Origin: Chryseobacterium taichungense
GTDB taxonomy: Bacteria > Bacteroidota > Bacteroidia > Flavobacteriales > Weeksellaceae
Direction of reading: 5' to 3'
Length of the DNA: 64,000 bases
NCBI RefSeq assembly: GCF_900109935.1
Contig: NZ_FOBV01000012.1
Span: 29,674-93,673 of the forward strand
This document shows, piece by piece, positions 8,940 through 17,730 of this stretch. Within the stretch, counting starts at the first letter, position 1, and the number at the start of each line of letters is the position of its first letter. The translations under genes and the position numbers were made by a program. The notes below the pieces were generated by a model that saw only the letters and a list, made by a program, of their open reading frames with translations, had not been told where the DNA came from and did not search any database.

Positions 8940-10226
8940 TTAGTTGTACAGAGCTTTTCTGAACCATTTATCTGCAAAATTGAAACCAACCTTCAGATTG
9001 ATAAAATTCTGGTTGATGAGATTATTCTTAAGTGTTCCTCGTTTTCCGACTTCAAGACCAAGCTCAAGACCACTCATTCTCGTTATACTGCTGTTTTTGA
9101 ATGGAAGAAGTACTCCCGCAGAAACCCCGAATTTATTGATGTTCTGTCCCGCGATCTGTAAGCTTCCTTTCTCATAAAAAGCTCCGTAGCGGTATACAAT
9201 TCTTGAAAAATAGCTTCTGAAGTTATTATAATTCGGCAAATACCAACCTCCGGCAGAGATTCTGTAAGAGTCCTGGAGATCCAGAGACTGCCCAAAATAG
9301 GCGATACTTTCTCCCTTTTTATAATCTCCCTGAACAGATAAAAACCATTTATTCTCCTCACCATAACCTACACCGACTGATGCCTGTAGTGGTAGAAGAT
9401 TTTTCGAGTTTGTTGTTTTTTCTTCAATGACTGTTTCATTGGCCTTTTCGGTTCTTGCAGCGTCAGAATAATAATAGGTACTATTTCTGTAATCGGTAGT
9501 CATATTACTTGTGTTACCGAAAGTAGCAGTCGCACCAATCGTCAGCTTTTTGTCAGTACTTGTATTTAGATTCTGATAATTCGCGCCTAAAGTAAAGTTG
9601 AAATTTCGGATGCTGTTTTTTGTTTCATAACCATTGATGAGTTCAGCATTAGAAACAGCAAGTTCGTTTAGGTCATATAAGTTTCCAAAATAATAGTTGG
9701 CTCTCGCCCCTACAGCAAATTGTTCATTGATTTTATATCCCAATGCAATCTGTGCGGTATTTAAAGTTCCGCTTCCTTTAAATCTGTTTCCTGTGATTAC
9801 TCCAGTGTTTTCATTCGTTTCGGTATGAAGAATTTCATAACTTTTAGAACTGTAAGGCTGATAAGAAAGTCCCATTTTCAATCTTGGAGATAAAGGAAAA
9901 GCAAGTGAAATATTAGATAAATACGTAGAATGTTTGGTAGACTTCGTATTGTTGTAATCTGTTTTAAAGTAATTGTTTTCGTTGGTCGCTTCCAGCTTGA
10001 TACTTGTTAGCTCGAAATTAGTATTGTTTGCAGGGTTTGCAAAATTGAAATTACTCGTAAAATCGCTTATGAAAGCTGTTGATATACCTCCCATTGAGGA
10101 AGTTTCGATCGTATTATCATATTTTACATCCCCGATTCCGTACGTCGCATAAGGTGAATTACTCAGATTCTGCGCGTTAAGGAAATATCCAACTGATATG
10201 AATGATAGTACAAAGATTTTTTTCAT
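8940..10226 (-). CDS. Outer-membrane beta-barrel protein, OmpP1/FadL-like
   Basis: 428 residues. A signal peptide (MKKIFVLSFISVGYFLNAQ) is followed by an N-terminal region with the FadL-like order SSMGGISTAF then FNFANPAN. Alternating amphipathic strands follow (KMGLSYQPYSSKSYE, FAVGARANYYFGNL, NFTLGANYQNLN, LQASVGVGYGEENKW, NKFGVSAGVLLPF), ending INLKVGFNFADKWF. This indicates an outer-membrane barrel of about 14 strands. The cargo is unknown. It heads a minus-strand operon with lptC 2 nt behind. Confidence 0.75.
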   Translation of the reverse strand: MKKIFVLSFISVGYFLNAQNLSNSPYATYGIGDVKYDNTIETSSMGGISTAFISDFTSNFNFANPANNTNFELTSIKLEATNENNYFKTDYNNTKSTKHSTYLSNISLAFPLSPRLKMGLSYQPYSSKSYEILHTETNENTGVITGNRFKGSGTLNTAQIALGYKINEQFAVGARANYYFGNLYDLNELAVSNAELINGYETKNSIRNFNFTLGANYQNLNTSTDKKLTIGATATFGNTSNMTTDYRNSTYYYSDAARTEKANETVIEEKTTNSKNLLPLQASVGVGYGEENKWFLSVQGDYKKGESIAYFGQSLDLQDSYRISAGGWYLPNYNNFRSYFSRIVYRYGAFYEKGSLQIAGQNINKFGVSAGVLLPFKNSSITRMSGLELGLEVGKRGTLKNNLINQNFINLKVGFNFADKWFRKALYN

Positions 10227-10310
10227 TCTTTATTTTTAAAACAATGCGCAAATATCTTAAATATTAATGAATTGTAAAAATTATATGAGGTTAAAGTTTG
10301 TTAAGGGGGA

Positions 10311-10470
10311 TGAATAGAGATAATTATGATGAATTGTCAATTGTGAATGTGCTTTGATTGTGAATTTTTTATGGAGTATTTATATTTTTCTTGTTAAAAT
10401 TTACCATTCGATTGCAAAGCAAAATTCGAATACAAAGTAAAATTCACATTCTATCAATTTACAATTTTCA
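10311..10470. repeat. Dispersed intergenic repeat, GTCAATTGTGAAT/GCAAAGCAAAATT family
   Basis: The 256-bp gap between the barrel gene and holB contains GAATTGTCAATTGTGAATG, then TTGCAAAGCAAAATTCG and ACAAAGTAAAATTCAC. The same word set recurs at 29467-29770 and, more weakly, at 15136-15540. No coding potential is seen. Confidence 0.55.
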
Positions 10471-10478
10471 TATCTTTG
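10471..10478 (+). promoter_or_regulatory. TATCTTTG -7 element of holB, near-leaderless start
   Basis: TATCTTTG ends 4 nt before the holB ATG (10483). The junction TTTGAACCATGAAT is identical to that of murF at 4956. No TTG lies at the expected -33 distance. Confidence 0.5.
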
Positions 10479-10482
10479 AACC

Positions 10483-11601
10483 ATGAATTGGGAGAACATT
10501 GCCGGACAGGAAAACCTGAAAAAACTTCTGAAAGAAAGTATTGCCGAAAACAGAGTGAGCCACGCCCAGCTTTTCGTAGGAAAAGAAGGATATGGAACAT
10601 TACCGATGGCTTTGGCATATGCAAAAGAAATCTTAAGTGGTGAAAATGAACATGCGGCCTCAAAAGTAGAGCATCTTAACCATCTTGACCTACATTTCAG
10701 CTTTCCGGTTTTTACGGACAACAGAAATTCTTTAAGTAAAAATAAATTTGAAGAATTCAGGGAAATGATTCTCAATTCTCCCTACGCCAGCTACGATGAC
10801 TGGACGGCTTTTCTGGAATCGGAAAATAAACAGCTGTTTATTTCAGCAGATGAGATTGATGACCAGAATCAGAAATTTTCATTAAAAAGCTTCGAAGGAG
10901 GAACCAAAATTCTGATTGTATGGCGTGCTGATAAAATGAATGTGGCTGCAGCCAACAAGTTCCTGAAATTTCTTGAAGAACCACCAGCCAAGACGATCAT
11001 TATCCTCACAGCAGAAACAACAAATGACATTTTGCCGACCATTCTTTCGAGAACCCAGATTGTAGAAGTTCCGAGAATCACCGATGGAGATCTGGAACAG
11101 TATCTGAAAACTAACTTTACCATTTTGGATGATAAAATAGGAGAGATCATTCACCAGGCACAGGGAGATCTGAATGATGCCATAAAGCTGATGCAGTCCG
11201 GAAACAAACATGACGAATTTGAAAAGCTTTTTATTCAATGGGTTCGTGATGCATTCATGGTAAAGAAAAAACCTGAATTTCTCAAAAGCATTATTTTCTG
11301 GGCTCGCGAAATTGCAGGATGGAATCGTGAAAAGCAGAAAAACTTTCTCAATTACTGTTCAGAAATTTTCAGGCTGGCGCTTCTGCAGAACTATCAGTCG
11401 GAAAATCTTGTTTATAAGAAAATTGATGCAAATGGATTCAACTGGCTTGGGTTTTCAAAATTCATTAGTGGTGCCAATATAGAAAGTATTCTTGAAGAAA
11501 TCAGCACGGCCGATCTCCATTTGACCCGAAATGGAAATCCAAAAATCGTATGGACTGATCTGGGAATAAAATTATCAAGATATATTCATAAAAATACATA
11601 A
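10483..11601 (+). CDS. holB: DNA polymerase III subunit delta prime
   Basis: 372 residues. This is a clamp-loader subunit of the replication machinery. The N-terminus MNWENIAGQENLKKLL, VSHAQLFVGKEGYG (degenerate P-loop, as usual for delta prime), HLDLHFSFPVF, KILIVWRADKMNVAAANKFL, KFLEEPPAKTIIIL and ILSRTQIVEVPRI follow the AAA+ order. The cysteines that form the zinc module between the P-loop and the HPDLHF-type motif in many homologues are absent here: SGENEHAASKVEHLNHLD has none. It is monocistronic with its own promoter and terminator. Confidence 0.88.
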   Translation: MNWENIAGQENLKKLLKESIAENRVSHAQLFVGKEGYGTLPMALAYAKEILSGENEHAASKVEHLNHLDLHFSFPVFTDNRNSLSKNKFEEFREMILNSPYASYDDWTAFLESENKQLFISADEIDDQNQKFSLKSFEGGTKILIVWRADKMNVAAANKFLKFLEEPPAKTIIILTAETTNDILPTILSRTQIVEVPRITDGDLEQYLKTNFTILDDKIGEIIHQAQGDLNDAIKLMQSGNKHDEFEKLFIQWVRDAFMVKKKPEFLKSIIFWAREIAGWNREKQKNFLNYCSEIFRLALLQNYQSENLVYKKIDANGFNWLGFSKFISGANIESILEEISTADLHLTRNGNPKIVWTDLGIKLSRYIHKNT

Positions 11602-11603
11602 AA

Positions 11604-11630
11604 AACTCCGGCTAATGTCGGAGTTTTATT
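11604..11630 (+). terminator. Rho-independent terminator of holB
   Basis: AACTCCG and CGGAGTT enclose GCTAATGT, followed by TTATT. Confidence 0.75.
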
Positions 11631-11696
11631 GTGATACTTAATCAAATCTATGCTTAAGTTGTTGCATTTCGCTACAGAGCTTATAAAAGCATTTTA

Positions 11697-11924
11697 TTAA
11701 GCCGTCTTCTTTGCTTTTTTAGCTTTAGAGTCTTTTGTTTTTACCATGTTCTGTGCAGTAGAATGTTTCTTTTCACATTCTTTGTGGTTTTTATCGGCAC
11801 AAGCTTTTTTTTCAGTTGCAGAACAGCTTTTTTTGTCTTTTCCGGCACAGCATCCTTCTTTTTCCTGAGCAAAATTTAAGGTAAACACACTTAATAAAGC
11901 TAAAATTGAAATAAATTTTTTCAT
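11697..11924 (-). CDS. Small secreted Cys/Lys-rich protein
   Basis: 75 residues. A classical signal peptide (MKKFISILALLSVFTLNFAQ) precedes a mature part of about 55 residues, which is very rich in Lys and carries six Cys in the order CC, C, C, C: EGCCAGKDKKSC, KKACADKNHKEC. The C-terminus (SKAKKAKKTA) is basic. No named family is recognised. Cysteine spacing with His nearby would suit metal binding or disulphides in the periplasm, which is inference. It is convergent with holB and divergent from the TetR gene. Confidence 0.7.
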   Translation of the reverse strand: MKKFISILALLSVFTLNFAQEKEGCCAGKDKKSCSATEKKACADKNHKECEKKHSTAQNMVKTKDSKAKKAKKTA

Positions 11925-12026
11925 TTGAATCTTATTTTTTTAAAGTTTCAAATATAACAATTTCAGAGGATTAAGCTTAACGAATATTAAAAATAAATTA
12001 AATTTTAAATAAAAATCAATCAATCG

Positions 12027-12057
12027 TTTGATTTATTCAAAATTGGATGTAAATTTG
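12027..12057 (+). promoter_or_regulatory. Promoter and possible autoregulatory operator of the TetR-efflux operon
   Basis: TTTG (12027-12030), a 19-nt spacer and TAAATTTG (12050-12057) match the Bacteroidota consensus well. The -33 box lies in an imperfect palindrome, TCAATCGTTTGA, of the size a TetR dimer would cover. Confidence 0.6.
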
Positions 12058-12082
12058 CATGCTCAAAAAATGAGAATAAGAA

Positions 12083-12709
12083 ATGATTTCAAAAGAAGAA
12101 AATATACTGTTTGCTGCTGAAAAGCTTTTTGCTGAAAAAGGTTTTGAAGGAACTTCCACCCGGGAAATTGCCAAAGCAGCCAACGTGAATATTTCTATGA
12201 TCTCTTACTATTTCGGTTCGAAAGAAAAATTATACGAAAAGCTGGTAGAATACAGAATGGAAGAAGGACAGTTTTTCTCGAAAGACATTCTGGAAAGGAC
12301 AGATATTAATGATTGGGAAAAAATAGAAAAGATTGTAGATCAGTTTGCAGGAAGAGTAAGACATCACAAATGTTTTTACAGAATCATGCAGCGAGAGCAG
12401 CTTTATACGCTGAATCCTCATATTGTTGATTTTCTGAAGCAGACAAAAATGGGCTTCATTTCCATGTATTCAAAAATATTGGAAAGCGGTTTGAAGAAAG
12501 GAATTTTTACCAAAAATCCGCCCATTTATCTTCTGCATTCCACGGTGAGCGGAACTTTATTTTACGCATCCAACGCCAAAGAGATGTACAAAGAATTCCT
12601 CAACAATACGGATGATGAAGAAATTTTCGATGAAACCTATTACACAGAGCTTAATACACATATAAAATACTTATTAAAAGACCTTCTAGGTTATGAAGAA
12701 AATAAATAA
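12083..12709 (+). CDS. TetR/AcrR family transcriptional regulator
   Basis: 208 residues. The N-terminal helix-turn-helix (FAEKGFEGTSTREIAKAANV, NISMISYYFGSKEKLYEKL, about residues 14-55) is textbook TetR. The C-terminal ligand domain is all-helical. It is the first gene of an operon with a TolC-type channel (17-bp overlap) and an EmrA-type adaptor, so it most likely represses this efflux operon and responds to a pump substrate. A candidate operator overlaps its own promoter. Confidence 0.9.
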   Translation: MISKEENILFAAEKLFAEKGFEGTSTREIAKAANVNISMISYYFGSKEKLYEKLVEYRMEEGQFFSKDILERTDINDWEKIEKIVDQFAGRVRHHKCFYRIMQREQLYTLNPHIVDFLKQTKMGFISMYSKILESGLKKGIFTKNPPIYLLHSTVSGTLFYASNAKEMYKEFLNNTDDEEIFDETYYTELNTHIKYLLKDLLGYEENK

Positions 12710-14006
12710 CTCAGTCCTTGCACTGGCACTATTTGTAGGAATTGCAAATGCAAATGCTCAGGAGAAAAAAACACTTACTCTTGATGAAGCTGTGCAGCTG
12801 GGCATCCAGAACAGCAAAAATCTCAAGATTGATGCCGCAAAAATCGAAGAAGCTACGGCCGATCTTCTTGAAGCTAAAAACAGACAACTGCCCGAATTGA
12901 AAGTTTCAGGAAGTTATATGTATCTTCCTATAAAACCGAATATCAACATCAAGCTTCCCGGAGTTTCAGGAGACAGTGGTCCTGTAGTTCATCAGGTTGC
13001 TTACGGATCTGCAAACCTAAGTGTTCCCATCTACAGCGGAGGAAGAATAAAATACGGAATCGAATCTGCAAAATATCTTGTGGAAGCATCAAAATTAAGC
13101 ACTGAAAACGATAAAGTAGCCATCGCTTACAACGTTGCACAGGCTTATAACAATTTGTTTAAAGCCAATCAGTCGATCAAAGTATTAGAGGAAAACCTCA
13201 GTGCTTCCCAACAAAGGGACGAAACTTTCCTTAAAATGGAAAATAATGGTCTCATTGCAAGAAACGACAGGTTAAAAGCAAACCTTCAGACATCAAATAT
13301 CGAATTGCAATTATTGGAAGCCAAAAACAACTATAATATTGCCAATATCAATATGGATCTGTTGCTGGGATTACCCGAAACCACTGAAATCGATGTAGAT
13401 CAGAATTATATCGACGAAGGAAATGATGTAAAAACCGTAGACTATTACATTAATACCGCAAGAGAAAACCGTAAAGACCTTCAGGCTTTAAGTATGCAGA
13501 GACAGGCTGCAGCGTTAGGAACAAAAGCAGCGAAAGCTGAAAATCTTCCCTCTATAGCATTTACCGGTGGATATGTTGCAGCAGATATTCCTAAATTCCT
13601 TACGATTTATAATGCGGTAAATGTTGGAGTGGGAATTTCCTATAATTTATCCAACATCTGGAAAGAAAATTCTTCGTTGAAACAGTCAAAAGCAAGAGAA
13701 ATGCAGCTGTCTGCTACCAATGAATTGTTGAATGACAATATCAAATTAGACGTCAACAGAGAATATCAGAACACCGATTACTCTAAAAAGAGAATTGCGG
13801 TTTTCGAAAAATCTGCAGAACAGGCTAATGAAAACTACAGAATTACAAAAAACAAATATGATAACGGTCTGGCCACAATGACAGAACTTCTGGATGCAGA
13901 TGCAGCACAGATCGCAGCCAACGTAGGCGTGATCAATGCAAAAGCAGATGCCGCACTTGCCTACAGAAAACTATTACAAACTACAGGAACTTTAACAACA
14001 AAATAA
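12693..14006 (+). CDS. TolC-family outer membrane efflux protein
   Basis: 437 residues. A signal peptide ends at ANANAQ, followed by KKTLTLDEAVQLGIQNSKNL (first outer-membrane efflux protein repeat). Long coiled-coil helices follow, with the second repeat from about residue 245 (INTARENRKDLQALSMQRQA). It forms the outer-membrane channel of a tripartite pump. The ATG lies inside the end of the TetR gene, suggesting translational coupling. The EmrA-like adaptor follows 19 nt later. Confidence 0.9.
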   Translation: MKKINNSVLALALFVGIANANAQEKKTLTLDEAVQLGIQNSKNLKIDAAKIEEATADLLEAKNRQLPELKVSGSYMYLPIKPNINIKLPGVSGDSGPVVHQVAYGSANLSVPIYSGGRIKYGIESAKYLVEASKLSTENDKVAIAYNVAQAYNNLFKANQSIKVLEENLSASQQRDETFLKMENNGLIARNDRLKANLQTSNIELQLLEAKNNYNIANINMDLLLGLPETTEIDVDQNYIDEGNDVKTVDYYINTARENRKDLQALSMQRQAAALGTKAAKAENLPSIAFTGGYVAADIPKFLTIYNAVNVGVGISYNLSNIWKENSSLKQSKAREMQLSATNELLNDNIKLDVNREYQNTDYSKKRIAVFEKSAEQANENYRITKNKYDNGLATMTELLDADAAQIAANVGVINAKADAALAYRKLLQTTGTLTTK

Positions 14007-14025
14007 ATTAAGAACGATACCCACA

Positions 14026-15129
14026 ATGGAAAATAATACTACAAAAGAAACTCAGCCTAAAAAGAAAAGAAGCTTAGTTTTCCCTATCATTTTAGCGGTT
14101 GTTGTTATCGGTGGAGGAATCTACGGATACAATGCTTACACGTATGGGCAGTCACATGAAGAAACAGATGATGCACAGATCACTTCCAATATGGCTCCCG
14201 TAATTTCGAAAATTTCAGGATATGTAACTGAAGTAAAAGTAAAAGATAACCAGTTCGTAAAAAAAGGAGATACCTTAGTAATTCTTGACAGTAAAGACCA
14301 GAAAATGGCTCTTGAGCAGGCAGAAGCAGCTTTAGCAACCGCAAAAAGCAACATCTCCAATGCGCAGGCAAGCACAACGGCTACTTCCAAAAATATCGGT
14401 TCATCACAGGCAGCGGTGACAACAGCCAACGCACAGATCGAAGCCGCAAAAGTAAATGTGTGGAAAACCACTCAGGATCTGAAAAGATATGCCAATCTGG
14501 TAAAAGACCATTCCATTACAGAACAGCAATATGAACAGGCTTTGGCTGCAAAACAAACAGCTGATAAGCAGCTTCAGGTTTTAATTGACCAAAGAAATCA
14601 GATCGCTCAGCAAACCAATATTGCATCCTCTCAGACAGAAGCAAGCTCTCAGCAAATCAGCGTGGCAGGTTCTGTTGCCAAGCAGAGAGAAGTAGATGTG
14701 GAAAATGCAAAACTTAACCTTTCTTATACTGTAATTGTCGCTCCTGAAGACGGATATGTAGGAAAAGTTCCGATTCAGGCAGGACAATATCTGCAGGCAG
14801 GATCACAGTTATTTGCGTTGGTGAAGAATGACCAGAAATGGGTAGTGGCCAACTTCAAAGAAACACAGGTTGATAAAATGGTAGAAGGACAAAAGGTGAA
14901 AATTGAAATTGATGCCTTCCCGGACAGAGAGTTTGATGGTGTTGTAAGCTCTTTCTCACCCGCTACCGGTGCTACCTTCTCTATCCTTCCTCCGGATAAC
15001 GCCAGCGGTAACTTCGTGAAAGTAGTGCAGAGACTTCCTGTAAAGATTGATTTTGTAAATCTTGATAAAGATATTGCTAAAAGATTAAGAACAGGAATGA
15101 ACGTGAAAGCGGAAGTTTCATTGAAATAA
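14026..15129 (+). CDS. HlyD/EmrA-family membrane fusion protein
   Basis: 367 residues. There is a cytoplasmic basic tail (ETQPKKKRS), one membrane anchor (LVFPIILAVVVIGGGIYGY), then the biotinyl-lipoyl half motif EETDDAQITSNMAPVISKIS. A long alanine/glutamine-rich coiled-coil hairpin spans about residues 95-225, followed by the returning lipoyl half (VIVAPEDGYVGKVPIQAGQY) and a beta-barrel domain. This is the periplasmic adaptor joining the TolC-like channel to a DHA2 pump, probably the MFS gene at 15728. Confidence 0.9.
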   Translation: MENNTTKETQPKKKRSLVFPIILAVVVIGGGIYGYNAYTYGQSHEETDDAQITSNMAPVISKISGYVTEVKVKDNQFVKKGDTLVILDSKDQKMALEQAEAALATAKSNISNAQASTTATSKNIGSSQAAVTTANAQIEAAKVNVWKTTQDLKRYANLVKDHSITEQQYEQALAAKQTADKQLQVLIDQRNQIAQQTNIASSQTEASSQQISVAGSVAKQREVDVENAKLNLSYTVIVAPEDGYVGKVPIQAGQYLQAGSQLFALVKNDQKWVVANFKETQVDKMVEGQKVKIEIDAFPDREFDGVVSSFSPATGATFSILPPDNASGNFVKVVQRLPVKIDFVNLDKDIAKRLRTGMNVKAEVSLK

Positions 15130-15135
15130 ATTATA

Positions 15136-15540
15136 AAGTGAATGGTCAGTTGCGCAGAGGCAGTCATTAATGAAGAAGAAAATGCAGAAGCCTTGATCAC
15201 ATGATGGAATGTTGAAGATGAGATCAAAGATGCAGGCGAAGATGAAAGTAAAAATGACGATGAAGATTGAAGACTGACGATTCACTTTTCAAAAAATAAT
15301 ATAAGAGAATTGTCAATGATGCAGAGGCCGCCAGCCATGCAGCAGAAAAATGCAGAGGCTGTTGAGCATGAAGATGAAAGGAGGCAGAATAAAGCCGGTG
15401 CAATGTGGAAATGAAGAGAAGCCGGATCATATGAAGAAGAGCCATTATGCAGAGGAAGATCAATACCAGGATGTCGGAAATGAAGTAGTAAAACTGACGA
15501 CAATGAAGATTGACCATTGACAATTCACTTTTTTAAATTA
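15136..15540. repeat. Purine-rich repetitive gap between emrA-like and emrB-like genes
   Basis: The 598-bp gap has no convincing gene. GATGAAGATTGA...TTCACTTTT occurs twice (15260-15293 and 15503-15537). GCAGAGG occurs at least four times (15156, 15321, 15352, 15449). The left edge starts GTGAATGGTCAGT and the right edge has ACCATTGACAATTCAC, a loose inverted pair related to repeats at 10.3 and 29.5 kb. Confidence 0.5.
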
Positions 15541-15727
15541 AGATTTTTAGAGATTCAGAAATTACTGTACCATAAAGTTTAAAGCAATATTCAAATTGTT
15601 TTTATATTTAAAACCTTTATGAATATAGAAAAAATGATTAGGAATAAAGTTAGTTCGTAAAAATGCTTGTTCACCTTCATATTCTGAATCTCCTAATCTC
15701 TTAATTTTTTAATACCTATAAACAAAC

Positions 15728-17305
15728 ATGCAAGATTCATTAGTAGAATATGGAGCGCGGAGAGTAATCATCACGATTACAGCAATTCTTTGTGCTTTGC
15801 TTGAAATTGTGGATTCCACGATTGTAAATGTTGCCCTCAATGAAATGAAGGGGAACCTTGGAGCCACACTTTCAGAAGTCGGCTGGGTCATTACCGCCTA
15901 TGCGATCGGGAATGTGATCATTGTACCCATGACGAGCTGGCTGTCTCAACAGTTTGGACGTAGAAATTACTTTGCAGCATCCATCATTATATTCACCGTA
16001 TTCTCATTTCTCTGTGGAAATGCCACCAATATCTGGGAGCTGGTATTTTTCAGGCTGATGCAGGGAATCGGCGGAGGGGCCTTGCTGGTAACTTCTCAGA
16101 CCATTATTACCGAATCTTATCCTCTTGAAAAAAGAAGTATGGCGCAGGCCATCTACGGACTTGGAGTGATTATCGGGCCTACATTAGGTCCGCCGCTCGG
16201 AGGATATATCGTTGATAATTTCAGCTGGCCGTATATTTTCTATATCAATATCCCGATCGGAATTGCGGCAACTTTAATGACGCTCCAGTTCGTGAAAAGT
16301 CCGAAATATGCAGAAAAACGTAAAGCATCGGATGTCGACTGGGTCGGGATCGCTCTATTGGCTGTTACCGTTGGGTCGTTACAGTATATTTTGGAAAGAG
16401 GTCACGAAGAAGACTGGTTTGCAAGCGGATGGATTGTACTCTTTACCGTATCGGCAATTTTAGGGTTTATACTTTTCCTTTGGCGGGAACTCACCTTCAA
16501 ATATCCTATTGTGGAATTAAGGGTTTTGAAAAACAGCAATCTGAGGATCGGTACCGTCATGTCCTTTGTATTGGGATTCGGTTTATATGGTTCTACATTC
16601 ATCGTTCCGCTGTATACCCAAAGTATTCTGGGATGGACGGCTTTGCAATCGGGGGCATTGATGATTCCTGCGGCACTTACCACAGCATTCATGATGCCGA
16701 TTATCGGTCGCTTATTATCAGCCGGTGCCAAGCAGCAAATTCTCGTCTCCCTGGGATTATTCATCTTCTTCATCTATAGTTTCTGGGGATATAAAATCCT
16801 TACACCGGATACCAGCAAAGATGCCTTTTTCTGGATGCTGATCGTAAGAGGGGCAGGGCTCGGACTTTTATTCATCCCAATTACCTCATTATCCTTAAGT
16901 ACGTTGAAAGGGCAGGAGATCGGTCAGGGTGCAGCCTTTACCGGGATGATGAGACAGCTGGGAGGTTCTTTCGGGATTGCTGCCATCACCACATTCATTG
17001 CTAATGCTGGACAGAAATACAGGCTGAATTTGATTTCGCATCTTGATGAGACCGACTTCGCCGTACAGCAGAGACTGCAGGCATTGAAAGGAAGCTTTAT
17101 GGCTAAAGGAATGACCCCCGATGCCGCCATGAACGCCGCCTATAAAATGCTTGATCTCTCCGTAACCAAACAGGCTACCGTACTTTCTTATATGGATGTG
17201 TTCCTCTATCTGGGAGTCATATTCCTAATCTGTATTCCGTTCATTCTTTTTGTTAAAGAGCGGAAAAGTAAAGAAAAGATAGATTTGAGTGAAGCCATGC
17301 ACTAA
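15728..17305 (+). CDS. DHA2-family MFS multidrug transporter (EmrB-like)
   Basis: 525 residues with 14 predicted membrane segments. The DHA2 motifs LLEIVDSTIVNVALNEMKG (TM1), WLSQQFGRRNYFAAS (motif A), LMQGIGGGALL (motif B) and GLGVIIGPTLGPPLGGYIVD (motif C) are in order. This is a proton-driven drug exporter of the inner membrane, expected to work with the TolC and EmrA-like proteins upstream. It is separated from them by about 600 bp of repetitive DNA and may have its own promoter. A strong terminator follows. Confidence 0.92.
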   Translation: MQDSLVEYGARRVIITITAILCALLEIVDSTIVNVALNEMKGNLGATLSEVGWVITAYAIGNVIIVPMTSWLSQQFGRRNYFAASIIIFTVFSFLCGNATNIWELVFFRLMQGIGGGALLVTSQTIITESYPLEKRSMAQAIYGLGVIIGPTLGPPLGGYIVDNFSWPYIFYINIPIGIAATLMTLQFVKSPKYAEKRKASDVDWVGIALLAVTVGSLQYILERGHEEDWFASGWIVLFTVSAILGFILFLWRELTFKYPIVELRVLKNSNLRIGTVMSFVLGFGLYGSTFIVPLYTQSILGWTALQSGALMIPAALTTAFMMPIIGRLLSAGAKQQILVSLGLFIFFIYSFWGYKILTPDTSKDAFFWMLIVRGAGLGLLFIPITSLSLSTLKGQEIGQGAAFTGMMRQLGGSFGIAAITTFIANAGQKYRLNLISHLDETDFAVQQRLQALKGSFMAKGMTPDAAMNAAYKMLDLSVTKQATVLSYMDVFLYLGVIFLICIPFILFVKERKSKEKIDLSEAMH

Positions 17306-17311
17306 TAGAAT

Positions 17312-17337
17312 AACCTCCGTTTTGCGGAGGTTTTTTT
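17312..17337 (+). terminator. Rho-independent terminator of the MFS gene
   Basis: AACCTCCG, TTTTG and CGGAGGTT form an 8-bp stem followed by a seven-T run. Confidence 0.88.
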
Positions 17338-17470
17338 ATCTGTCTTCCTATCGATCCTGGAAATTCTGATACGATAAACATACAACTAGGTTTTTAAAGC
17401 ATCCCTACCTATAATTTACCTACATGGAGCGGTACATTACTAGTCCGGCGGTCTGGCGGATAGGTATTTA

Positions 17471-17635
17471 TACGTCTTAGATATATCTCTATACGTCTTA
17501 AACGTAAAACAATATATACAACATATATTTGTATTTATATTAAACGTATATATATGTATTTAAAACATATAAAAACATTTCTAAAACGTATAGCGATATG
17601 TCTAAGACGTATAGCGATATATCTTAAACGTATAA
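17471..17635. repeat. Inverted array of ~21-bp units (ACGTATAGCGATATNTCTAAG)
   Basis: On the right, ACGTATAGCGATATGTCTAA(G) (17586-17606) and ACGTATAGCGATATATCTTAA (17607-17627) are tandem, followed by a partial ACGTATAA. On the left, 17471-17505 carries the same units as their reverse complement (ACGTCTTAGATATATC, then ACGTCTTAAACGT). The ~80 bp between is almost pure AT with TATATA steps. The rest of the 425-bp gap (17306-17730) holds only the MFS terminator and no ORF. Confidence 0.7.
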
Positions 17636-17730
17636 TGACCATTGATTCACCTGTCTGGACAATTGAATAACGCCTCCTGACATACATTTGTCACAGACAG
17701 ACCGTATTTTTACAAAATAAAATTTAAACA

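Noticed and set aside
15224..15523. Minus-strand ORFs of 73-99 aa in the emrA/emrB gap
   Set aside because: The encoded peptides are His/Leu/Tyr-rich translations of purine-rich repeats, without start context or family resemblance.
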